DNA from: Lampris incognitus
Lineage: Eukaryota; Chordata; Actinopteri; Lampriformes; Lampridae
Reading direction: 5' to 3'
Length of the DNA: 64,000 nucleotides
Assembly: GCF_029633865.1 (NCBI RefSeq)
Contig: NC_079221.1
Span: 283,001 to 347,000, forward strand
Shown here: in pieces, positions 15,298-25,989 of the stretch
How the letters are laid out: the number at the start of each line of letters is the position of its first letter
Numbering within the stretch: position 1 is the stretch's first letter
Notes under the pieces: model-generated
Told to the model about the DNA's origin: nothing
The model's database searches: none
What the model saw: only the letters and a program-made list of their open reading frames with translations
Made by a program: the position numbers and the translations under genes

Positions 15298-15552
15298 GAC
15301 TGTCGTTGCTAAACATCGGAACACAAAAGAGTCATTGACATCAATAGCTCTGATAACGACTCCAAAGAGGATAAATATCTGAGTTTCATCACCAGCCAGT
15401 CAGACTAGCTTGATCTAGTCAGAAAGGCACGAACTGATGAAGCCTCTTGGATGAGAGGCGAAACGTCTTCACGGATATATAACCAAGTCCAGTTGCACTT
15501 GATTCAATTCCTTTGGATAACTATGACCTGGATGAATGAGAACATTCACAGA
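15298..15552 (+). repeat. Penelope pseudo-LTR, right copy
   Basis: Nearly identical to 12524-12782. It directly abuts the right target duplication. Confidence 0.9.
15415..15465 (+). ncRNA. hammerhead-like ribozyme core, right repeat
   Basis: CTGATGA (15434-15440), hairpin gcctct/agaggc (15442-15459, loop tggatg), GAAAC (15460-15464): the exact conserved bases of a hammerhead catalytic core around stem II. Penelope pseudo-LTRs are known to carry such motifs in other animals. The short stem III region suggests any activity might need a dimer. This is inferred, not shown. Confidence 0.65.
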
Positions 15553-15717
15553 CATCCCTCCCTTGTTTCCCCTCCTCTGTTAGATTGTTAGAACTATGGA
15601 TTTTGGTGAATGTCTTAGCTGACATTTCTGCTTTATCATCATTTGACACAACTGTTTCAGCTCCCTCAATTAGTACTGGGTACTGCCACTCTCCTCTGAT
15701 TCCCCTCATCTTTCTTA

Positions 15718-16358
15718 TCATTCCCCATAATCACCTATAGGTGTTGATCTGCCCATCTTGTTACAAAAATCCCTCCAACTTCGTTTCTTTGCTTCCTCCA
15801 CAGTTTTCCTTGGTTGCGCCTGTGCCTTTTTATATTCAATTAGCTTTTGGAAATTTTGGGTCCTTTTTAATACTTTAAAAGCTCTGTTCCTTGCTTTAAT
15901 GGCTTTACTGCATTCCTCAGTCCACCACGGGACTGCCTTCCTCCCCATTTTCCCTTTGCTTCTGGGAACTGATAGATTTGTTGCTTTTAATACAATTTCC
16001 CTAAACTTTCCAAAAACTTGTTCTATATCCTGACTCAGGTCTGTTTCATTACATTCCCTCTCACATAAATATTCGAAGTGAGCCACCTTGACTCCCTTTA
16101 CTCTCCCCTTATTTCCTGGTCTATCTGTATTTTACTAAATACTGGATAGCGGTCACTACCAATTGTTGAGTCTTCCCATAATTCCCACTCACATATCCCT
16201 GCCACCTCTCGTGATACCAGTTTCAAGTCTAGTGCTGAGCTGTTACCTGTGTGTACATCTATCCTTGTCCCTCTCCCATCATTAATACACACAAGGTTAT
16301 TATCCTCCAACAGTTGCTCAATTAATTCCCCATTTGTATCTATCTTTTCCCTCCCCAT
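15718..16358 (-). pseudogene. I-type LINE endonuclease region
   Basis: 16358-16098 encodes LIEQLLEDNNLVCINDGRGTR and DLKLVSR...SDRYPVFS, the C-terminal part of an apurinic endonuclease-type domain (the usual SDH reads SDR here). 16086-15718 continues with KMGRKAVPWWTEECSKAIK, the linker before RT. Broken between the two pieces. Confidence 0.75.
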
Positions 16359-16780
16359 AATGTGCTATGTGAATTAAAATCCCAAACCCAAAAAATATGA
16401 TTTGTAACCTGTCCTTGGATCTGCTTTAACTTGTTTATATCTAGTTTCCTGGGAGAGTTATAATAATTTATGATGGTGAACTGACCTTCATTTGTCCATA
16501 TTTCTACTACTATATACTCCCCCCCGTCCCTTTTCTAACAACCCTAAATGGTACAGTTTCCTTAGTAAAAGTCGCACACCCTCCACCTGTCCCGTCTTCC
16601 CTATCACACCTCACAGCAGTACAGCTGAAATTTCTAAAATCAAGATTTGCTTTTAACCCTGTCTCTTGTACACAAACAACTTCTGGTGTCCTTGGTAATT
16701 GGTCAATACATTTTTTAAATTATTGTCTGTTTGCCACCAAGCTTCTTGCATTCCACTGTAATAAAAGAATCATACTTGTT

Positions 16781-17982
16781 TTAACCAACCCATGCTGACT
16801 CTTGGCTTGCCTGATGAGCACTGAGGTGATTTCTCACCTCCTCCCATGTCAGTTCACTAATATTCAGATGGTTTGCTGCAGCTTTTACTATTTGTATTCT
16901 TTCTGTTTTTGATTTTGTTTCCATTGCAGCATTTATCACTCCTGCAATGAAAGTGACCAATTTCTTTAGATCAACCCACATTTTACCCTCTTTTGGTTCT
17001 TCCTGCTGTTTGTTATGTTGGCTACCATTTGTGTCTCCTGTCTCCCTCTCTCTCCTCTGGTTCACCATCTTGACTGCTTCTGCATATGTGGTCTTGTTTT
17101 GCACTCTGACCTGTTGAAGCTCTACCTCCTTTTACATGACTTCACATCCTCCATATGCCACACTATGATTGCCTCTGCAATTACAACATTTTGGTTGTTT
17201 TCCTCTCCCACATTATCCATACTCGTGATCCTCACCACATCTAGCACACCCTCTTCTTCCTTTACATGTCATAGCACTATGTCAAAATCTCTGACAATTA
17301 AAACATCTTACAGGTTTTGGCACATACTCCCTGACAGAGTAGGCCATGTATCCTAGCATCACTTTCTGTGGGAGGATTTCTTCATCAAACTCCAACAGTA
17401 CGCTTTCGCTATCTGTCCTCACCCCTTACCTGAACACATGCAACCTCCGTGCTTCCTTCAGCCTCCCACCTTTCAAATTTGCTTTATTTCATCCATGGTG
17501 ACTTCAGCTGGCATTCCTCATACCACTCCCTTATTCCATCTGCTTCGCTTCTCAACATGGCTAGCACTTAGCACTTTATACTTTCCTCCCTCTTTCATTC
17601 TACAAGCCCTTTCTCTCTGCTCTACACTTCTACACACAATCAACAGATTCCAGTCTCTCAGCACTTTAGCCAGTTTAACCTCACCAACCTGATTTTTAAA
17701 TATCATTGTTAAATTTACTGGGCTCATAGATTGAACACAATTCCCTTCACTGAACCTGAGTATCACCTTGATTTCATTTACCTCATCCCCCGTTTCACCA
17801 CTTCTTCCCTCCATGCTAGTTGTCACTTTCCTAAGTTTCATCGCACCAACTTCGGCAGAGTTATTTCTTCGCTTTTCTCTTGATCTTTCAGATTCCTGGC
17901 CAACTGCCATATTGTCCTCGCTCTCATCTCCCTCTGAATCTCCCCACTCTGGCCCATTCACAGCATAGCTGTGCCTTTTCAA
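16781..17982 (-). pseudogene. I-type LINE ORF1 (gag-like) region
   Basis: 17982-17518 encodes an acidic N-terminal region followed by an RNA-binding-like domain (EIKVILRFSEGNCVQSMSPV). The middle (17105-17517) is out of frame but on this strand shows a Cys-rich stretch opposite 17150-17330, compatible with zinc knuckles. 17104-16781 is the basic/amphipathic C-terminus. The far N-terminus (MGGPDRTAKTMAG) continues at about 19830-19785, beyond the family C LINE insertion. Confidence 0.65.
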
Positions 17983-19785
17983 TTCCTCACTGTCCCATGG
18001 AATTGTCCCTTATGCCTTCAAAACTGCAGCTGTCACCCCAGTTCTCCAGAAACCTGGTCTTGATCCATCCTGCCTCAACCACTACCGGCCAATCTCCAAC
18101 CTTCCCTTCCTCTCAAAAACCCTGAAACGCATTGTCACCACACAACTCCAAACCTATCTACACTCCAACAACCTACTCGAACCCCTCCAGTCCGGTTTTC
18201 GCCCACTCCACAGCACTGAAACTGCACTCCTTAAAGTACTTAATGACCTCCTCACCTCTGCTGATACTGGAGCCCTTAACATCCTCATCCTCCTCGACCT
18301 GAGTGCAGCCTTCGATACTGTGAGCCACAACATCCTGCTCACCAGATTGAAAGATGTCGGTATTGGAAGGCACCGTACTCAGCTGGCTCCAGTCCTACCT
18401 CTCCAACAGGTCACACTTCATCTCACTTCACAACCACTCCTGTGTTCCATCCACAGTCACACAAGGTGTTCCGCAAGGTTCTGTACTCGGCCCTCTCCTT
18501 TTCATCATCTACATCCTCCCTCTTGGTCAGATTCTCTGCCATTTCAACTTAGACTTCCACTGTTATGCTGATGACACCCAGATATACCTCAGCACTAAAT
18601 CCCCTCACAATCCACCCCTCTCTCCCATCAACTCCTGTCTGTCTGCAATTAAAGTCTGGAAGCAGCAAAACCTCCTCGAACTCAACAGTGACAAAACTGA
18701 ACTCCTCTTCATTGGCTCTAAGTCCACTCTCAGCCAAACAACAACCTTGCACTCACCATCGATGGCAATACTGTCTCCCCTTCCTCCCAGGCACGCAACC
18801 TTGGTGTGATCCTTGATCCCACCCTTTCCCTTGAGGGAATGGGTGGGAATGGTCAAATCCTCCTTCTGCCACCTTTGCAACATTGCGAAAATAAGACCGA
18901 CCCTCTCTCACACGCCCTGCTGCTGAGATACTGATCCATGCCTTCATCTCCTCCTGCCTTGATTACTGCAACTCACCCCTCTATGGCATCAGTGCAAGCT
19001 CTATCAAAAGACACCAATTGGTCCAGAACGCATCCGCCCGACTTTTAACTTTCACCAAATCCTGGCACCACATCACCCCAGTCCTAAAAGACCTCAATTG
19101 GCTTACCCATCTCCCACCGGATCAATTACAAAATCCTGGTTCTTACTTATAAAGCCCTTCACAAACTGGCTCCCCCATACCTCATCGATGTCCTCTCCCC
19201 CTACCAACCCTCTCAGTCCCTCAGATCCACCTCAGCCTCCCTTCTCTCTACCCCCAGGTCCAACCTCCGCGGCTTTGGTGACCGAGACTTCCCCAGGGCA
19301 GCTCACAGGCTCTGGAACTCACTCCCCCAAATCATTAGAGACTCAGAATCCCTCCCACTCTTCCAATCCCGTCCTAACACACACCTTTTCTCCATTGCCT
19401 TCTCGTGCCTCCCCGTCCTCTCTTCCACCCCTGGTCTGGGGCAGGCTGGGGACTGAGCACTCAACCTGTCCCCTCCCTCGACTCCCTTCCCAAGCGCATC
19501 GGACACTGCTGCGGGCTTCCCACATTCAGGTCATTGGTCGGGACTCACCTCTTCAGACTTCATCTGTGATTTATGATGTTTGTTTTTCTTTCCCTTTTGT
19601 ATCTGTCCATGTCGGAGAGTACTGCTGGCGTCATGTGTGGCTGCAGCTTCTCCCTCTCGTAGCCTCCCTTCCCATCCACCCCTGTGTGTCTGTGTTATGT
19701 TTATCTGTCGTCTTGTTTCATCCCGTTTATTGTAAAGCGACTTTGAGTATTAGAAAAACGCTATATAAGTTGAATTTATTACCCG
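17980..19785 (+). mobile_element. CR1/L2-type LINE (family C), 5'-truncated
   Basis: Starts inside the RT at the point matching 54662 and runs to the 3' end (gtaaagcgactttgag...gctatataagttgaattta). Encodes [38 protein letters not shown] (motif A), [17 protein letters not shown] (motif B) and [10 protein letters not shown] (motif C), with frameshifts near 18370 and 18800. Inserted into ORF1 of the I-type LINE on the opposite strand. Confidence 0.88.
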
Positions 19786-20023
19786 CCATAGTTTTCGCTG
19801 TTCTGTCAGGTCCTCCCATGTTTATCAGAGAAATCCCTCTTTTCCGATTTGCCGATGTCAACCTCCGTTTCTTCTCAGACTAATCGAATGATTCCCTATT
19901 TCTACTCACTTGTAAATGTTTTACAATTGACAACTATGTGTACAGTTTGAAAGACCGTCGCCATACCACACTTCCGCCCAGTACCATTGAACCCAGCGGG
20001 CGTTTTTTTTTTTTACCTACCTC

Positions 20024-20209
20024 TATTAGGGAAAACTCATCCCTACTCTGCTTCTGATTGGCTAACCCTAACCCTAACCCTAACCCTATTAGGGAAAACT
20101 CATCCCTACTCTGCTTCTGATTGGCTAACCCTAACCCTAACCCTAACCCTATTAGGGAAAACTCATCCCTACTCTGCTTCTGATTGGCTAACCCTAACCC
20201 TAACCCTAA
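20024..20209. repeat. 63-bp tandem repeat with telomere-type (CCCTAA)n
   Basis: Three units start at 20024, 20087 and 20150, exactly 63 bp apart and virtually identical. Each joins tattagggaaaactcatccc and tactctgcttctgattggct to (aaccct)3-4, the vertebrate telomere motif. The unit also contains a CCAAT box on the minus strand. To the right, ccaatcagaggcagaatagggat (20248-20270) is an inverted partial copy. Confidence 0.95.
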
Positions 20210-20751
20210 TTTTAACCAACCTAACCGACAGAGGCAACGAGTACTAGCCAATCAGAGGCAGAATAGGGATTGGTCTTCACGTAAAGCGGGTGGGAAAATG
20301 AATAAAACAGAGCCTTCTTCTTTTGTGGCGACAGTTCCTAAAATGTTACAAATATCATATTACCGCCATCTGCTATTGGGGGTTTTCTCGTGATCACTTT
20401 TTTTAAGGCTAAATAACATCACACTGCAGCCCGAGGAATGAACAAAAAATACAAAAAAATGCAAACAATAAAATACAGCATTAATACACCATTGAATCAC
20501 ATTTTGTTGTCCTTCTAGTCCTCAAACCATGCTCAGATGACACATATCAGATGTGCCATGACACAAGCACAAGTGACCTTAACACCAGGCCTTAGTTTTT
20601 TAGACATTTCATTTTGTGAATTAAAATTTTAACGAGTAAAATAAATGGATTTACAATATACTATCAAAATGTCAGAGTTTGTACAAGAATCCAATTCCGT
20701 GGATTAAAATTGCACTTTGCTTAACACGAAAGTATATCCTCAAATCTTTCC

Positions 20752-20754
<3 letters not shown>

Positions 20755-20784
<30 letters not shown>

Positions 20785-21050
20785 CAATCTTATAGAGCGC
20801 TTTTCAAGTACTCAAAGTCGCTTTACAATACATGGAGCGAAACAAGACGACAGATGAACATAACGCAGACATACAGGGGTGGCTGGGAAGAAACCAAGAT
20901 CATTCATACAAACATTCAGTCATTGAGAGACCAATACAGAAAGTAGTACTCCTCCTGGAGAACAGTGAGACTCACACCATATCTCGTACAACTAAGAGTC
21001 AGTCACTCGTTACAGAGTCTAGGAATCCTGTATGAAGATTCATAAGAGGA
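20755..21050 (-). mobile_element. LINE 3' end (family C-like), inverted
   Basis: An AAT microsatellite (20755-20781) followed by tcttatagagcgcttttcaagtactcaaagtcgctttaca is the complement of the family C 3' end (gcgctttgagta...tatataa) with its ATT tail. The remainder (20835-21050) is weakly similar LINE-type 3' UTR. Confidence 0.7.
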
Positions 21051-21129
21051 TTGGTGGGAGCGTAAATGGCAACTATTGATCTGCCATTTTTTGGTGCCAT
21101 ATTTATGTTTAATATACAGATTTGCATTT

Positions 21130-21480
21130 ACAGTGGTTTGACATTTTCACTTACCTGTTATTGATTTACCCGTTCGCAAGCTGTTGGCACAATATATACA
21201 TTGACTTATTTCATGTACTTACCAGTGATGTCCACGTGAGGGCGATCTTTTCCTTGTTGTTGATCCTGTAGAGCGGAAGTGTGTCATTGAGTCAGAGCTT
21301 GGCGCCATGTGAAGGCTAGAAGATGCTACATGTCAAGTAACGAACCTAAAAAGAAAGGACAAGCTTTTCCTTTATGTTTTTAAAAAAGAGACTTACCTAA
21401 GTTTATTGCAAGCGTAAATGTTTTTACTTACCTTCTTTCACGAAGAAAGCAGCGGATTTCCTTTTCTTTTAACACCCCTG
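21130..21480 (-). other. possible untranslated exons of an unknown minus-strand transcript
   Basis: Four consensus donors (gtaagt) lie on the minus strand at about 21150, 21224, 21394 and 21429. One is paired with a good acceptor (ccgctctacag) to define a 44-nt block, 21229-21272. No long reading frame runs through them, so they would be 5' UTR exons if real. No partner gene is recognisable. Confidence 0.2.
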
Positions 21481-21499
21481 GTCTGCGGCATAAGGTAAC

Positions 21500-22150
21500 T
21501 GGCTATGTAGCCTCGTTTCATATTCAGGATGTGCCCAGCAATGCTAGCTAGCTACTTTACGCTGTCTGCTGTCATATGGAAACGTGTTCATGTACAATGT
21601 CTTTCAGTGTAATTGTTTTGTACAGTGAAATGTATGTTCCCTCTAAGTTTCTTATGTGAAGCTAGATAGGACGGTATATTGGTGCCATTTTGCGTATCTG
21701 TCTAGTTTTCAAGGTGTTACGAGACGGTGAAGGAGAGCGGGAGAGAGAGAGGAAAAAATAAACACCCTATCGAGCACCAGTCGAGACTCTCCGCGTCTGC
21801 TTTGGAGAACCAGGGGCAGTTACACAGAAGACATCAGTGAAGACATCAGTGAAGACATCAGTGTGCACACAATTGAAGAACAGATGGTTGACAGATCAGC
21901 TCTCAGTACCACAAAAGCTACTTTTTGCTAGCGGTTTCTCTCATTTGTTGATGAAAAAGTAGTGGAACACATATGACTTCCATGAAAATAAAAACGACAA
22001 AAGTGCTGTTTACATTCAAACCCTTCCGGCACTACAGTAAATGCTGTGCCTGTATCCACTATTTTCCACATAAGGCTTTTCGAATTTTTCATTTTCCCCT
22101 TATGCTTTCCAATGTTTTGTTAAGTGTTTTTATGAAGTGTTTAATTTCTA
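21500..22150. other. unassigned intergenic DNA
   Basis: Contains a short tandem gaagacatcagt (three units, about 21826-21862) and a GA-rich stretch (21733-21760). Nothing coding recognised. Confidence 0.5.
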
Positions 22151-22479
22151 AATCGGTTTCCTCGTTTTGAATTTTGCCCATTCAACACCTTTTGCAGGCC
22201 TTTCCATCTTTGAAGACGGATCCCTGATTTTACCCTTTTTTTTTGGTCAAGATTTTCCTGTAATGCTGGACAACAAATTTTTACAAACATTTTGCTTCCT
22301 GGGAGGAAAAAAAATAGAAATTATGATAGACAATGTCAAGCTGGGCACAAAAATAATTTCAGATTTGCTGTATCATGTAGGAATTTTGAGAAACATTAAA
22401 ATAACTTTTATCGAATTTAAAATATTTAATGACAATGATACTGCCACATGGTGTTAGTTCAACTGAGCTTAAAATGTTT

Positions 22480-25430
22480 TGCAGCTGATTTTCGTTTGTA
22501 CTCAGCATCTGGTGCCTCTCGTGTCACTGTCCAACAATAGATGGCCAGCATTGATGGATCCAGTCACCCTGATACTGCTTTTCCATGGTCACATTGTCCT
22601 GTTGAAACCTTTCACCATGTTCCTCACTCACTGCACCAAGACCAGCAGGGAAGAAGTCCAAGTGTGAATGCAGAAAATTAATTTTCAATGACATGTGTCA
22701 CTTCATGGTTTTGTATGCTTTAAGCATGTTGTCAAGCAGCTCAGTGTAGTTGGGTGCTGTGTAGTTGCCAAGAAAATTCTCAACAACATCCTGAAATGCC
22801 TTCCATGCTATTTTCTCTGCCCCACTACCAGAACTTCTAACTCCCTGTCACTGATGAGCTGTCTGATTTGTGGACCAACAAAAAATGCCTTCCTTCATCT
22901 TGATGCCAGTTATTCTTGGACACATTACATTACAGTCATTTAGCTGACGCTTTTATCCAAAGCGACTTACAGTAAGTGCATTTAACGTAGAAAATCAGGA
23001 GAACTACTAGTCATCAGATGTCATAAGTGCATCTAAACAAGCATCTAAGAGCAAAAGTGCTAAAGTAAAAGCGCAAGAAAGAGATTTTTATTTGTTTTTA
23101 AATGAGTGAATACAATAAGTGGTAAAAGCAAGTAACAGGGTAGTAGTTCTTGAAGAGGTGAGTTTTCAACCTGCGCCAAAAGATGGGTGGCGACTCCGCT
23201 GTCCTGACATCAGTGGGGAGTTCATTCCACCACTGTGGGGCCAGGACAGAAAAGAGCTGTGACCGGGTCGATCGGCAGCAGGGGCCTCTGAGCGACGGGG
23301 CAACCAGACGTCCCGAGGCAGCAGAGCCAAGTGGTGGGGTGGGGGTGTAGGGCTTGACCATGGACTGGAGATAGGAAGGAGCTGTTCCTTTCCCTGGCCT
23401 GTAGGCTAGCACCAGAGTCTTAAACTGGATGCGAGCAGCTACTGGGAGCCAGTGTAGGGACATGAGAAGGGGAGTTGTGTGGGAGAACTTAGGGCGGTTG
23501 AACATCAGACGAGCTGCAGCTTTCTGAACAAGCTCCAGAGGTCTGATGGCCGACGCTGAGGTGCCAGCAAGGAGGGAGTTGCTGTAGTCCAGCCGGGAGA
23601 TGACCAGAGCCTGGATGAGCACCTGTGACGTCTCGTCGGTGAGGAATGGGTGAATCCTCCTGATGTTATAGAGGAGAACTCTGCAGGAGCGAGCAACTGA
23701 TACAATGTTTGCAGCAAACGACAGTTGGTCGTCCAGGATCACACCCAGATTCCTCACAGTCCGAGTTGGCGTCACCACGGTGTTGTCAATGGTGATGGCC
23801 AGGTCTCAGTGCGGGCAACCTTTCCCCAGGAGAACATCAGCTCTGTCTTGTCCAGACTGAGCTTCAGGTGGTGTGTCGCCATCCACTCCATCTCCACACC
23901 ATCCACATCTGTCTCAAATAGTGATATCCGTCACCTTCTTTGTTCATTGGTTTCACAAAAATTTTCATCAAACAGAGTTTTCAATGAAGAAGAGGCAGAA
24001 ATATCTTTGTTGGGTGGAAAAGTGGTTTATGCACCATACCTTTCTGACCTGGAACGAAATGCTTACGGAGCGACCAGTTCTTTTTAATGTAATGTGGCTC
24101 TTTAGCATGGCTATCCCACTCACACAGGGAACAACAGTACTTTGTATATCCGAGCTGCATTCCTAGTAGCAATGCCAATACTTTTACATCACCACACATG
24201 TTCCAGTCGTAATTGTTGTACTGTATGTGTTTCAACAACACTTCCATGTTATTGTAGGTTTCTTTCATGTGTACTGCATAGCCAGTGGTTACTGAAAGGT
24301 GGACATTGCCATTGTATAACAGGACAGCGTTCAGGCTTAACTTTGACGGATCTATAAAAAGGCACCATTGTTGTGGGTCATGCAAACAACCCAAAGCCAT
24401 GAACAATCCATCAATGTCAATGCAGAAACAGGTTGTCAACCTGTGTAAAGAAGTTTGTCAAGTGTTCTTGACGGTTCCGAAAGATAGAAATTTTTGTACC
24501 TGGTGACAACAAACCCCATCCTTGCAATCTTGAACCAAGTAGTTCTGCTTTAGCTTTTGACAAATCTACATCCCTGACCAGAGAACATTCTGGCTGAATG
24601 AGAACATTCACAGATACATCCCTGACCAGATTTAATTGTGGCTGTGTTATCAGATGAGGATAACCAGGCATAAGGGGTTCAACATCTGGATCAGTGTCGT
24701 TTTCCACATCTAGTTCATGCATTGTGGCATCTTCATCTGCCTTACCTAGGCTCCATGTCTCTGGTGGCTTCAGTATAGGCAGGCATCATGTGGCACTGGT
24801 GTCATGGCTGAAGGCAGATTTGGGTATTCAATAGATTTCTTATTTTTAGTTGAGAAGCCAGATACATTGGTCAGACAGATGTAACAGTCTGTCATGTGAT
24901 CCTTCTGTTCTTGCCATATCATTGGGACTGCAAATGGCATTGACTTCCAAGTACCTCTGAACCAAGCTCTGAGGTTGTCTGCACATGTTGCACAACAAAT
25001 GTGAGGAGCCCAGGGTTTCTTTTGGTCACCAATGTTACATCTGAAGTAGCGCTCATTAGCTGTCTTAATAAGTGCAGTCATGGTGCATCTTTGAGCCTTA
25101 AGCGTGTCCTCACCACAGATGTAACAGGGTGTACTGCAGGTGTTGCAACATTGATGAGACATTTCTGCTGTAATAAATCTTCCTGAAGACAATAAATCCT
25201 GTTGTTAAGTATGCTCACTATGCTATTGCCTGAAGAACATGTGCATCAACATGCGTCCAAACAGCATCTGTAAATGTGAGCAGCTTTTATAGCCTGTCTG
25301 CCAGCATCTAACCTGACTCAGCATGCCCAGGCATGCCAAAGACAACTTTTGCATAGCACCTACACTGAGTGCATGTCCTGGTATGCTTGGACTGACCAAA
25401 ACAGTTTGCTCTGTGGGCAACATACTAGTA
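22480..25430 (-). pseudogene. decayed multicopy Cys-rich protein gene, probably of mobile origin
   Basis: Read from right to left: 25192-24770 encodes a Cys-rich N-terminal domain (CCNTCSTPCYICGED, WAPHICCATCADNLRAWFRG, PFAVPMIWQEQKDH, DCYICL). 24439-23940 encodes LNAVLLYNGNVHLSV, HMKETYNNMEVLLKHIQYN, GMQLGYTKYCCSLCEWDS and VPGQKGMVHKPL. After an L2 insertion, 22920-22480 encodes NFLGNYTAPNYTELLDNM, HLDFFPAGLGAVSEEHGERF and MEKQYQGDW. I recognise this as a protein family found in many copies in fish and invertebrates, with no function I can name. Stops and the LINE make this copy dead. Confidence 0.7.
22922..23905 (-). mobile_element. L2-type LINE (family A), 5'-truncated
   Basis: Starts with its TGTAA tail (complement tacattacag) and 3' UTR. 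23778-23098 is an intact 226-residue frame for the C-terminal part of RT ([61 protein letters not shown]). It splits the Cys-rich pseudogene between MNKEG and IKMKEG, where about six residues are missing. Confidence 0.9.
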
Positions 25431-25985
25431 GACTTAAAATATGACAGGAAATCACAAAAATGGGTAATATCTACAAAACAGTATGTGATAGGAACATTTT
25501 AAGGTGATTTTTGTGATCATCAGCCCAAAATCCATAAAATACACCTAAAAGTGTTCAGGAAGCAAAATCTTCATTGTCCAGTGTAATTTTTCCTCATCCA
25601 GGATGAGGGTCTAAGGATAGGGGGTATTGTTTACTTTAGCTACAGCATGGGCATGTTTACTGTAGCCACAGCATGGGCATAGAACAGCTGTTTGAGACTG
25701 CAACTGTGACTTGACTTGATGATGATAACAACAGTCCACATCACTTAGATAGCTCAATTAGGGTTTTGATGACATAAGCAATAACAGATGCACTTATAGG
25801 ACCCATCAAAAATGTCCATAATGCATCACATTTATAGCATTGTGTGTGTGTGTGTGTTTTTATTTTGTTGTTGGATTTTGTTTTTGTTTTTTTGTTTGTT
25901 TGTTTGTTTGTATGTATCACAGGGCTGTGATTTTGTGTGGAAAAGTACATTGCAAAATTATCATTGTCTTTATCAGTTGTCTTAG
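25431..25985. other. unassigned, with small simple repeats
   Basis: GT run (25841-25857) and TTTG/TTGT run (25861-25912). No element recognised. Confidence 0.5.
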
Positions 25986-25989
25986 CATT

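Larger units (their letters stand above)
12493..15552 (+). mobile_element. Penelope-like retroelement with terminal direct repeats
   Basis: A 3.06-kb element flanked by a perfect 10-bp duplication catccctccc (12483-12492, 15553-15562), inserted into the I-type LINE on the opposite strand. Direct repeats (pseudo-LTRs) of about 250 bp lie at 12524-12782 and 15298-15552 and carry a hammerhead-like motif. Between them lie an RT with the diagnostic Penelope blocks and a C-terminal GIY-YIG nuclease region. The ORF has a few stops and frameshifts, so the copy is inactive but young-looking: the two repeats differ at only a handful of positions. Confidence 0.92.
10262..19995 (-). mobile_element. I-type LINE, near full length, with three insertions
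   Basis: Minus-strand LINE with two ORFs in decayed form. ORF1 (gag-like): about 19830 down to 16781. ORF2: endonuclease 16358-15718, RT 12549-10993 (NIEKAYDMVWKEG motif A, TPQGSAISPVLF motif B, FVDD motif C near 11700) and a C-terminal Cys/His block at 10846-10655 (CECGSEETVEHVICHCQ). It is interrupted by a family C LINE (17980-19785), a Penelope-like element (12493-15552) and a 150-bp family B fragment (10470-10620). Without these the core is about 4.7 kb. The I/Nimb assignment rests on architecture and motifs. RNase H was not positively identified. Confidence 0.78.

Noticed and set aside
19098..19883. 261-aa plus-strand frame
   Set aside because: Out-of-frame reading of the family C LINE 3' part and its flank; Pro/Ser-rich from CT-rich DNA.
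20024..20209. Chromosome end (true telomere)
   Set aside because: Only 3-4 hexamers per unit, embedded in other sequence, with genes and repeats continuing on both sides.
19934..20251. Frames with repeated Leu-Thr or Gly-Leu peptides across the 63-bp array
   Set aside because: By-product of the telomere-type hexamers and a 63-bp unit divisible by three.
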